DNA of 7,040 nt, from NCBI GenBank assembly GCA_025362415.1, contig JANYGM010000364.1:1-7040 (forward strand), written 5' to 3'. Both the position numbers and the translations under genes were made by a program. Under the pieces are notes generated by a model. That model saw only the letters and a program-made list of their open reading frames with translations. It did no database searches and had not been told where the DNA came from. Within the stretch, counting starts at the first letter, position 1. Each line of letters begins with the position of its first letter. Below, in pieces: positions 1 to 5,503 of the stretch. This DNA comes from a bacterium (GTDB lineage: Bacteria > Bacteroidota > Bacteroidia > Cytophagales > Thermonemataceae).

Positions 1-68
1 CACCCCCAGCCCCTCCTTAGGAAGGAGGGGAGTTTGTCCCCCTCCTTTTTAGGAGGGGTTAGGGGTGG
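1..68. repeat. GC-rich nested inverted repeat (REP-like), possibly cut by window edge
   Basis: Two adjacent hairpins have nearly the same C-rich arms. CCCCTCCTT (10-18) pairs with AAGGAGGGG (22-30) over a 3-nt loop, and CCCCTCCT (39-46) pairs with AGGAGGGG (51-58) over TTTT. The outer ends CACCCC (1-6) and GGGGTG (62-67) also pair, so the whole unit can fold either as two small hairpins or as one long imperfect hairpin. The base composition is strikingly unlike the surrounding AT-rich DNA. Such compact GC-rich palindromes between genes are typical of dispersed REP-like elements. No coding potential is seen, and the left boundary may lie outside the window. Confidence 0.75.
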
Positions 69-144
69 TTTTTAATAGGTTTTGCGTAAGTCCTATATTT
101 GTCATTTTTACGAACAGTTTTTAGAGAAATAAAAATAAAAAAGC

Positions 145-185
145 AATAAAAAAAAACGCCCTAAAATCTTTGATTTTGGGCGTTT
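145..185 (-). terminator. Rho-independent terminator of the 72-aa ORF
   Basis: The stem pairs AAACGCCC (154-161) with GGGCGTTT (178-185) and AAAATC (163-168) with GATTTT (172-177). It has one bulged T at 162 and a TTT loop. The nine A residues at 148-156 read as a U-run directly after the stem on the minus strand, so the terminator acts leftward. It lies about 36 nt past the stop of the minus-strand ORF at 221-439. On the plus strand only a weak T-tract follows, so rightward activity would be poor. Confidence 0.85.
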
Positions 186-220
186 GCAATATTTTGATAA
201 AATCTAATAAATAAAAATCT

Positions 221-439
221 CTAAGACAGTTGAGAACTGTATATATGATTTTTGTTGTTTTTATCTATATGCTTGCCCTTATGATTACGAATATGATTTT
301 TCATATCATTTTGGATACCATTTTCTCTGTCAAAACTACTCCATAAACCTACCGCACAGAGTGCTAAGCAGGAAACTGCACAAAGCTGATTTTGCTTTGT
401 GGCTGGTGAAAGAGTAATATAGGAAACATTGAAAAGCAT
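221..439 (-). CDS. Small membrane or exported protein with His/Asn/Lys-rich tail, unknown function
   Basis: This 72-aa ORF is not recognised as any family. Its start ATG follows an A-rich leader (TAAAAAATG), which is normal for Bacteroidota. Residues 19-34 (LCAVSCLALCAVGLW) form one hydrophobic segment with three cysteines, either a membrane anchor or an unusual signal sequence. Residues 45-67 are strongly polar, rich in Lys, Asn and His, and contain KNHI twice; four histidines (about 49, 53, 57 and 65) could bind metal, which is inference. Support for a real gene comes from context: a strong terminator in the same direction just downstream and a promoter-like site about 50 nt upstream. An overlapping minus-strand frame (336-521) has no such features. 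The main doubt is the short length and lack of known homologues. Confidence 0.5.
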   Translation of the reverse strand: MLFNVSYITLSPATKQNQLCAVSCLALCAVGLWSSFDRENGIQNDMKNHIRNHKGKHIDKNNKNHIYSSQLS

Positions 440-490
440 TTTTTAGATAAATTTTTGCGGTTTTGTGAGATTTTATTTGATAATTATTCA

Positions 491-522
491 CAAATGAAAG
501 CATCTTTTTTGGTATTACCAAA
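491..522 (-). promoter_or_regulatory. Candidate Bacteroidota-type promoter of the 72-aa ORF
   Basis: On the minus strand, TTTG (from 522-519) is followed after 20 nt by TTCATTTG (498-491). This matches the Bacteroidota consensus TTTG / TAnnTTTG at all but one position of the -7 box. The predicted start of transcription would give a leader of roughly 40-50 nt before the ATG. Its -33 box sits in the palindrome at 508-522. Confidence 0.4.
508..522. promoter_or_regulatory. Palindromic operator candidate TTTGGTATTACCAAA
   Basis: This is a perfect 7-bp inverted repeat (TTTGGTA / TACCAAA) around one central base, flanked by T-runs on both sides. It overlaps the -33 box of the candidate promoter for the 72-aa ORF, which is a usual place for a repressor site. 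It is too short and T-rich to be certain, and could also be a weak hairpin. Confidence 0.35.
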
Positions 523-666
523 TTTTTTTCAGTTTTTTTAAATTTATCTTCAAATAATCTCTAAATTTGTTCAAATATTCAAGCAATTTAAGTAAATTAT
601 AATGATTACGTTGTGATGTAGAGAGGACAAACACTTGTTTTTAACATTTTTGTTTTATGTATTTAT

Positions 667-777
667 TGTAGAGACGTTGCTTGCAACGTCTGAACTAAAC
701 AAAAAATAAAAGCATTGTTGTTGAATGGGACTAAATACAATTTCCTACGCTAAGACGTTGCAAGCAACGTCTCTACA
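667..777. repeat. 25-bp perfect inverted repeat pair; each arm is itself a hairpin
   Basis: The 25 bases at 667-691 are the exact reverse complement of 753-777, with 61 bp between them. Each arm is also internally palindromic: AGACGTTGC and GCAACGTCT around a 2-nt centre (672-691 and 753-772). The unit can thus form two short hairpins or one long one. This paired-palindrome form is typical of REP/BIME-type non-autonomous elements, some of which are moved by RAYT (IS200-like) transposases; no such transposase is in this window. The right arm contributes to the promoter at 758-787. Confidence 0.85.
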
Positions 778-787
778 AATATGTTTG
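758..787 (+). promoter_or_regulatory. Promoter of the bestrophin gene, partly built from the repeat
   Basis: TTG (758-760), a 19-nt spacer and TATGTTTG (780-787) match the Bacteroidota -33/-7 consensus (TTG, about 19-20 nt, TAnnTTTG) with a perfect -7 box. Transcription would start near 793-796, leaving a leader of about 30 nt before the ATG at 826. The -33 box and most of the spacer lie inside the right arm of the 25-bp inverted repeat. Confidence 0.6.
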
Positions 788-801
788 CATAACATCAGTT
801 C

Positions 802-823
802 ATTATTCACAATTCACAATTAT
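802..823. repeat. Short ATTCACAATT-type intergenic repeat
   Basis: ATTCACAATT occurs overlapping with itself just before the bestrophin start codon. The same unit recurs in both orientations at 5041-5122 and 6681-6725, so it is a dispersed intergenic repeat and not a gene-specific site. Here it forms the last part of the bestrophin mRNA leader. Confidence 0.65.
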
Positions 824-825
824 TT

Positions 826-1767
826 ATGATAAACTACGACACAAAAAACTGGTCTATTCCCATTAAAACCGCTTTTGGACTAGGCAACGCCTACGACACA
901 AAAGAACTTTTCAAAATACAGTTAGCTATCTTAATTTATACCGCCACAATCACACTGGGGCGTATTTATGTAGTGCCTTCAAAAGTTTTAGAGATACATC
1001 TTGACCCAACTTTTTTGTCACTTGTCGGTGTTATTTTGGGGCTTACACTGGTTTTTCGTATCAATTCTGCTTATGATAGGTGGTGGGAAGGACGCAAATT
1101 GTGGGGTGCACTCATCAATGACAGTCGTACAATGGCATCTAATTTTCACTCTATTTTGCCACAAGGCGACAAGCAAATAAGGCATTATTTGGCTTCTCAA
1201 ATAGCTAATTTTGCTTACGCACTCAAAGGGCATCTGCGTGAGGGCGTTGATTTTAATATTTTAGATGCTCACGACCCTTATTATATTGATGATTTGAAAA
1301 CGGCAAAACATATTCCACACAAAATAGCCACTAATATTTTCCTTAAAATGGAAGAATTGTACAAAAAACGTGTGTTTTCAGAGGCGGACAAGATGAACAT
1401 CAAACATCAGATAGAACAACTTATCAATATTATGGGAGCTTGTGAACGCATCAAAAATTCTCCTATTCCGTTTTCTCACACGTCTTTTATCAAAACTTTT
1501 ATTTTCTTTTATTGTCTATTTTTACCTATTGGTTTGGTGGACAAATTCCAGCTTTATACTATTCCTGCGGTATTTTTGATAAGTTATGCGCTTGCAGGTG
1601 TAGAAGTAATTTCAGAGGAAATTGAACAACCTTTTGGCGTTGATGCCAATGATTTGCCGTTGCGACATATTTCTAATGTGATTAAGGCTAATGTGTATGA
1701 AATAATGCAAGTGCCATTAGACCAACCTCTTCCCAACGCCAAAGTACAAGAAAATGTATTTATGTAA
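826..1767 (+). CDS. Bestrophin-family ion channel (UPF0187/YneE type)
   Basis: This 313-aa protein has the usual length of bacterial bestrophins. The family hallmark is clear: FRINSAYDRWWEGRKLWG at residues 77-94, where the second membrane helix ends. Four hydrophobic segments lie at about 31-50, 61-79, 219-240 and 241-262, with a long soluble helical part between the second and third. ERIKNSPIPFSHTSFIK (207-223) and EIEQPFGVDANDLPL (265-279) are the two other conserved family blocks; the acidic last block corresponds to the region that binds calcium in animal bestrophins. The family forms pentameric channels in the membrane. Animal members conduct anions, while the characterised Klebsiella homologue is cation-selective, so the ion carried here cannot be told from sequence. 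The ATG at 826 follows AATTATTT with no Shine-Dalgarno. The gene is alone in its transcript and converges on aceA. Confidence 0.93.
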   Translation: MINYDTKNWSIPIKTAFGLGNAYDTKELFKIQLAILIYTATITLGRIYVVPSKVLEIHLDPTFLSLVGVILGLTLVFRINSAYDRWWEGRKLWGALINDSRTMASNFHSILPQGDKQIRHYLASQIANFAYALKGHLREGVDFNILDAHDPYYIDDLKTAKHIPHKIATNIFLKMEELYKKRVFSEADKMNIKHQIEQLINIMGACERIKNSPIPFSHTSFIKTFIFFYCLFLPIGLVDKFQLYTIPAVFLISYALAGVEVISEEIEQPFGVDANDLPLRHISNVIKANVYEIMQVPLDQPLPNAKVQENVFM

Positions 1768-1849
1768 TATTTGTCTGTAAAAACAAACTGCAAAAAATTA
1801 TGCTTTTTCTTATGCTCTTTTTTCTTAATTTAAAAATGTCACCCATACC

Positions 1850-1929
1850 TAAGTTTTTAAAATCAAAATTGATTAAATTAGCCTGTATTATGATGCAGGG
1901 ATAATTTAATCAATTTTAAAAATAACTTA
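1850..1929. terminator. Large convergent-gene hairpin (element D), probable bidirectional terminator
   Basis: A perfect 16-bp stem (1865-1880 with 1902-1917) closes a 21-nt loop that itself contains CCTG...CAGG (1882-1885 and 1896-1899). The pairing continues imperfectly outward to TAAG (1850-1853) / CTTA (1926-1929). It sits between the convergent bestrophin and aceA genes, where a terminator for both is expected, though no clean U-run follows either arm. Read on the minus strand, the loop (TGCATCATAATACAGGC) resembles part of the loop of hairpins A and B (TGCATTACGGTACAGACC in B), 12 of 17 bases without gaps. Membership of that family is only suggested. Confidence 0.65.
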
Positions 1930-1944
1930 TAACTCCTTCAAATC

Positions 1945-3219
1945 CTAGTGAAATTGTGCTGTTTCTGTGCTTTCTTTCATTGCAACCGTTGAAGAATTAG
2001 TTTGAATAGTGCTTTGAACGGCATCAAAATAGCCTGTTCCTACAAATGTTTGGTGTTTTATTGCTCTAAAACCGTCTTCTTGCAAAGCAAATTCACGTTC
2101 TTGAAGTTCTGAAAAACCTGCCATTCCCTTAGCTTTATAGGCTTTGCTCAACTCAAACATAGATGTATTCAATGCGTGGAAACCTGCAAGCGTTATAAAT
2201 TGGAACTTGTAGCCAAGTGCTGCAAGGTCTTCTCTAAATGTCTGCATTTCTTGTACACTCAAATATTTTGCCCAATTAAAAGAAGGAGAGCAATTATAGG
2301 CAAGCATTTTATCAGGAAATTCTGCGTGAATAGCCTCTGCAAACTGTTTTGCTACTTCCAAATCTGGTTTTGAAGTTTCCATCCAAAGCAAATCACAATA
2401 AGGTGCATACGAAAGTCCTCTAGAAATACATTGTTCTAAGCCATTTTTTACATAATAAAACCCTTCTGCAGTTCTTTCTCCTGTAATAAAATCAGCATCT
2501 CTTGGGTCTATATCACTTGTAATAAGGTTTGCCGCCTCTGCATCTGTACGAGCCACAATAAGCGTAGGCACATTACAGACATCAGCTGCCAAACGTGCTG
2601 CAATTAGCTTATTTATTGCTTCCTGTGTTGGTACAAGCACTTTCCCGCCCAAGTGTCCGCATTTTTTTGCGCTTGAAAGTTGGTCTTCATAATGTACCCC
2701 TGCTGCACCTGCCTCAATCATCCATTTCATCAACTCAAAAGCATTCAAATTTCCACCAAAACCCGCTTCAGCATCAGCCACAATAGGTTGCATCCAATCT
2801 TTTGTGTTATCACCTGAAACGCTATCTATTTGCTCGCAACGAAGCAAAGCATTATTTATCTTCTTTACGACCTCTGGAACAGAGTTTGCAGGATATAACG
2901 ACTGGTCTGGATACATCTGACCACTTACATTTGCATCAGCTGCCACTTGCCAACCGCTCAAATAAATAGCTTCCAAACCTGCTGCTACTTCTTGTATGGC
3001 TTGATTGCCTGTCATTGCGCCAAGTGCGGCTACATACGACTGACTTTTTAGGCGTTTCCAGAGTTTTTCTGCGCCCATTTTTGCAATACTGTATTCAATT
3101 TCTACTTTACTACGCAGTTTTAATACTTCTTCTGCTGTGTATGGGCGGAAAACACCTGTCCAACGAGCATTATTTGCCCAATCTGCTTTTAATTGGTCTG
3201 CTTTTGATAATTGTGTCAT
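1945..3219 (-). CDS. aceA: Isocitrate lyase
   Basis: The enzyme cleaves isocitrate to glyoxylate and succinate, the first step of the glyoxylate shunt, in the cytoplasm. At 424 aa it is close to the E. coli enzyme (434 aa). The signature KKCGH is at residues 185-189, with catalytic Cys187. VADAEAGFGG (147-156) holds the Mg-binding Asp, SGW (88-90) and VARTDAEAA (222-230) contribute to the substrate site, and NCSPSFNW (309-316) matches the enteric enzyme. The C-terminus (GTGYFDAVQSTIQ from 394, then STETAQF at 417-423) is the expected swapped tail that completes the neighbouring subunit's active site. All key residues are present. The start ATG follows CACAAAAA. It lies 236 bp downstream of aceB on the same strand, separated by hairpins A and B, so it may be cotranscribed with aceB or use its own promoter. 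No aceK follows. Confidence 0.97.
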   Translation of the reverse strand: MTQLSKADQLKADWANNARWTGVFRPYTAEEVLKLRSKVEIEYSIAKMGAEKLWKRLKSQSYVAALGAMTGNQAIQEVAAGLEAIYLSGWQVAADANVSGQMYPDQSLYPANSVPEVVKKINNALLRCEQIDSVSGDNTKDWMQPIVADAEAGFGGNLNAFELMKWMIEAGAAGVHYEDQLSSAKKCGHLGGKVLVPTQEAINKLIAARLAADVCNVPTLIVARTDAEAANLITSDIDPRDADFITGERTAEGFYYVKNGLEQCISRGLSYAPYCDLLWMETSKPDLEVAKQFAEAIHAEFPDKMLAYNCSPSFNWAKYLSVQEMQTFREDLAALGYKFQFITLAGFHALNTSMFELSKAYKAKGMAGFSELQEREFALQEDGFRAIKHQTFVGTGYFDAVQSTIQTNSSTVAMKESTETAQFH

Positions 3220-3261
3220 TTTTTTGTGATTTAAGTTTGAAATTTATTTGAGTAAAACACT

Positions 3262-3330
3262 TTTTAATTTTGCTTAAACAGGTCTGTACCGTAATGCAAT
3301 GGAGGTCTGACCGTTTAAGTAAAATTAAAA
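3262..3330 (+). repeat. Hairpin element A: conserved loop core, private stem
   Basis: An 18-bp stem (3262-3279 with 3313-3330, one G-T pair) closes a 33-nt loop. The loop core (3281-3312) begins GGTCTGTACC and ends GGTCTGACC, and is the reverse complement of the core in element B at 31 of 32 positions. The stem differs from B's, apart from a shared TTTAATTTT. The loop holds GGTCTG twice, 23 bp start to start, and the small palindrome GGTCTGACC. It lies about 40 nt upstream of the aceA start codon, inside the aceB-aceA spacer. No U-run follows on either strand, so a plain terminator is unlikely. Confidence 0.8.
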
Positions 3331-3377
3331 TTAAAAATACTTATTAGTTAAACTTTATTTTGTTGTAGAAAGCACCC

Positions 3378-3443
3378 AGTTTAATTTTTGATATGGTCAG
3401 ACCTTCATTGCATTACGGTACAGACCTTATCAAAAATTAAACT
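3378..3443 (-). repeat. Hairpin element B: inverted copy of the conserved loop, different stem
   Basis: A perfect 16-bp stem (3378-3393 with 3428-3443) closes a 34-nt loop containing the core at 3395-3426, in the opposite orientation to element A with one mismatch. CAGACC occurs at 3398-3403 and 3421-3426. The element begins 12 nt after the aceB stop codon. No T-run follows the stem on the minus strand (the next bases read GGGTGC), so it is not a classical terminator. Because cores A and B are complementary, they can also pair with each other in the aceB-aceA transcript, which would compete with the two local hairpins. Confidence 0.8.
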
Positions 3444-3455
3444 AGATAATATCCA

Positions 3456-5036
3456 TTATTGAATAAATTGATACGCTGGCAAAGTCAAAAACTCTTCAAA
3501 ATTCTCCTGCAAAACAAGGTCGTTAAACATTTTGATAGCAATTTCAAACTTACCCTTTTGATATTTTTCTTCTCCAAAAAGTAGTTTTATTTTTACTATC
3601 TCACCCTCTCTAAAATCCTCATAAAGTTCCTTATTGATTATTCTACCATCATTTAAGGCTGATTTTGTCTTAATCCATTGCCAAATTTGCGTTCTAGAAA
3701 TCTCTGCTGTAGCGGCATCTTCCATAAGGTTATAAAGTGCAGCAGCTCCAACACCGTTCAACCAACTTTCAAGATACAAAATACCAACATTGATATTCAT
3801 TCGTAAGCCTTCCTCTGTAATAGTGCCTTGCGGAAGTTCTAAAAGCATTTTTTCAGTACAAGAAAAATCTTCTCTTGTTTTAGTTTCAATTTGATTAGAT
3901 GCAGGCATTTTTTCGTTAAAAATCTTCATAGCCACCTCCACAAGCGCAGGATGCGCAACCCAAGTGCCGTCGTGTCCGTCTGTTACCTCACGAAGTTTGT
4001 CGGCAGCGACTTTATCTAGAGCTTTTTGATTTTCAATTTCGTTATTTTTGATAGGAATTTGTGCCGCCATTCCGCCAATAGCGTGAACTTTGCGTTTGTG
4101 GCAGGTCTGTATGACGAGTTGTGTGTAGGCACGAATAAATGGCACAGTCATAGTAATTTGACCTCTTTCTGGGAAAATGTAGCCTTTTATATTTTTGAAT
4201 TTTTTGATGAAAGAAAAGATGTAATCCCATCTTCCACAATTTAGTCCTGCGCTGTGGTGGCGCAATTCAAATAAAATTTCGTGAAGTTGGAAACTTGCCA
4301 AAATGGTTTCTACCAAAACCGTTGCTTTGATACTTCCTTGTGGTATTTTGAGGTAATCTTGTGCAAAAACAAACACTTCATTCCACAAACGAGCCTCCAA
4401 ATAACTCTCTAATTTTGGAAGATAAAAATACGTTCCACTACCATTTTTAGACAAATAAGCTATGTTATGAAAGAAATACAAACCAAAATCAAACAAACTT
4501 GCACTCATATTTTCACCATTAACGACAACATTTTTCTCTTCCAAATGCCAGCCTCTTGGTCTTACCATTAGTGTAGCTACTTTTTCATTGAGTTTATACA
4601 CTTTTCCTTTGTCATTCGTAAACGAAATTGTCTTGCGTATGGCTTCTTTAAGGTTGATTTGTCCTTCAATATTGTTTGCCCAACTAGGAGAATTACTATC
4701 TTCAAAATCCGCCATAAAAACTTTTGCACCAGAATTTAGGGCGTTTATAATCATTTTGCGCTCCACAGGACCAGTTATTTCCACTCGTCTGTCTTGCAAA
4801 TCTGTAGGAATAGTAGCAACTTGCCAGCTACTCTCACGAATACTTTGCGTTTCTGGCAAAAAATGTGGTAGTTTTCCGTTGTCAATTTCCTGCTGAACTT
4901 CCTTTCTTTTTTCCAATAATGCCAGTCTTTTAGCATTAAATTGCTTTTGCAGAGCCTGCACAAAAGCAAGTGCATCAGGGGTAAGAATATCAGCATATTC
5001 AGGCGAGAAAGCAGCCTTTATTTCAATATCTTGCAT
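3456..5036 (-). CDS. aceB: Malate synthase A
   Basis: The enzyme condenses glyoxylate with acetyl-CoA to malate, the second glyoxylate-shunt step, using the product of aceA. Its 526 aa match the A-type enzyme (about 530 aa) and not the larger G type. RPRGWH (159-164) carries the substrate-binding Arg161. VETILA (242-247) and GRWDYIFS (268-275) supply the likely Mg ligands Glu243 and Asp271, whose 28-residue spacing equals that of Glu427/Asp455 in E. coli malate synthase G. MEDAATAEISR (438-448) holds the probable catalytic base Asp440. The family signature around 259-274 reads RHHSAGLNCGRWDYIF; its second position is usually an acidic or amide residue and is His260 here. The ATG at 5034-5036 is preceded by an AT-rich leader made largely of a dispersed repeat, with no Shine-Dalgarno. 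It is probably the first gene of an aceB-aceA operon. Confidence 0.97.
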   Translation of the reverse strand: MQDIEIKAAFSPEYADILTPDALAFVQALQKQFNAKRLALLEKRKEVQQEIDNGKLPHFLPETQSIRESSWQVATIPTDLQDRRVEITGPVERKMIINALNSGAKVFMADFEDSNSPSWANNIEGQINLKEAIRKTISFTNDKGKVYKLNEKVATLMVRPRGWHLEEKNVVVNGENMSASLFDFGLYFFHNIAYLSKNGSGTYFYLPKLESYLEARLWNEVFVFAQDYLKIPQGSIKATVLVETILASFQLHEILFELRHHSAGLNCGRWDYIFSFIKKFKNIKGYIFPERGQITMTVPFIRAYTQLVIQTCHKRKVHAIGGMAAQIPIKNNEIENQKALDKVAADKLREVTDGHDGTWVAHPALVEVAMKIFNEKMPASNQIETKTREDFSCTEKMLLELPQGTITEEGLRMNINVGILYLESWLNGVGAAALYNLMEDAATAEISRTQIWQWIKTKSALNDGRIINKELYEDFREGEIVKIKLLFGEEKYQKGKFEIAIKMFNDLVLQENFEEFLTLPAYQFIQ

Positions 5037-5040
5037 ATTT

Positions 5041-5122
5041 ATAATTAGGAATTAGGAATTGTGAATTAGGAATTAGAAATTGTGGATTTTTGTATTCATT
5101 CACAATTAAAAATTCACAATTA
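5041..5122. repeat. AATTAGGAATT / ATTCACAATT repeat cluster in the aceB leader
   Basis: Tandem AATTAGGAATT-like units (5043-5080) are followed by a block starting GTATTCATTCACAATT (5092-5122). That block occurs in reverse orientation at 6681-6725 with a different number of ACAATTCAC-type units. The cluster starts 4 nt upstream of the aceB start codon and so forms the mRNA leader of that gene. It is AT-rich with little strong secondary structure, although the forward and reverse units (TTGTGAATT and AATTCACAA) can pair. Confidence 0.7.
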
Positions 5123-5320
5123 TTTTTTTGATTTACCGAAAGTAGGGAGAAATTTATATGCAAAAAAATATTTCTACTGTTTTTTTTATTAAAAAAGTTG
5201 TTTTTTTGGAAATATATTATTTTACATAGATAAAATTGCACTTAATTAAGGCATTTTTGTATCAAATAAATAAATACTGTTTTGAAAGGTTATTGTTTTT
5301 GCATTAAAAACAAAAAGGTA

Positions 5321-5392
5321 GTATTAAAGATATAATGCTTTTTACATCAGACCTTGTAACCAGACCATTGTTGAGCATTACTTGTTTAATAC
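5321..5392. repeat. Hairpin element C: degenerate relative of A and B upstream of aceB
   Basis: The arms 5321-5339 and 5374-5392 pair at 16 of 19 positions (GTATTAAA...TAATGCT) and close a 34-nt loop, the same loop length as element B. The loop contains CAGACC twice (5348-5353 and 5361-5366, 13 bp start to start) and the 9-mer TCAGACCTT found in B. CAGACC followed by GCATTAC also occurs in both. The two CAGACC copies are 10 bp closer together than in A and B. It lies between divergent genes, upstream of both, so it cannot be a terminator for either. Confidence 0.5.
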
Positions 5393-5473
5393 TTCAAGAT
5401 AAAAATATAAAATGCTGTTAATCAAATTGTTATGTTTTTTTTAATGTTAGTAAAAATATAATATAGAAATTTG

Positions 5474-5503
5474 TTGCAAATCCAAAACTTACAATTATAT
5501 TTG
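5474..5503 (+). promoter_or_regulatory. Promoter of the secreted-protein gene
   Basis: TTG (5474-5476), a 19-nt spacer and TATATTTG (5496-5503) form a full match to the Bacteroidota TTG / TAnnTTTG promoter. The expected transcript start near 5510 gives a leader of about 75 nt before the ATG at 5586. The 29 bases from 5474 to 5502 recur with two mismatches at 6148-6176 upstream of the next gene. Confidence 0.6.

Larger units (their letters stand above)
440..825. other. Intergenic region between divergent genes, 386 nt
   Basis: No convincing gene is seen on either strand. The region separates the minus-strand small ORF from the plus-strand bestrophin gene, so it must hold promoters for both. 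It contains a palindrome at 508-522, a promoter candidate for the small ORF, the 25-bp inverted repeat pair at 667-777, a good promoter for the bestrophin gene at 758-787, and a short ATTCACAATT-type repeat at 802-823. The stretch from about 523 to 660 is AT-rich, and nothing specific is recognised in it. Confidence 0.7.

Noticed and set aside
336..521. 61-aa minus-strand open frame overlapping the 72-aa ORF
   Set aside because: It has no promoter or leader consistent with its start, its sequence looks like a random AT-rich translation, and its proposed start overlaps the promoter and palindrome of the ORF at 221-439.
3262..3443. Integron attC sites between aceB and aceA
   Set aside because: attC sites conserve short motifs at the stem ends and vary in the loop. 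Here the loop is conserved and the stems vary, and no RYYYAAC/GTTRRRY pair or integrase is seen.
3262..3443. CRISPR array
   Set aside because: There are only two copies of the unit, they are in inverted orientation, and there is no regular spacer pattern.
3378..3443. Classical Rho-independent terminator for aceB
   Set aside because: The stem is AT-rich with a 34-nt loop and no U-run follows on the minus strand.
4102..4109. AGGTCTGT inside aceB, resembling the start of the hairpin core
   Set aside because: The match is 8 bases only, in a conserved coding region and with no flanking palindrome, so it is most likely chance.
4588..4896. 102-aa plus-strand open frame inside aceB
   Set aside because: This is an antisense shadow of a highly conserved malate synthase; the codons of aceB explain it.
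5023..5241. 72-aa minus-strand open frame upstream of aceB
   Set aside because: The C-terminal half (QFLIPNSQFLIPNY) is a translation of the AATTAGGAATT repeat, and the rest is Asn/Lys/Phe-rich as expected for untranslated AT-rich DNA.
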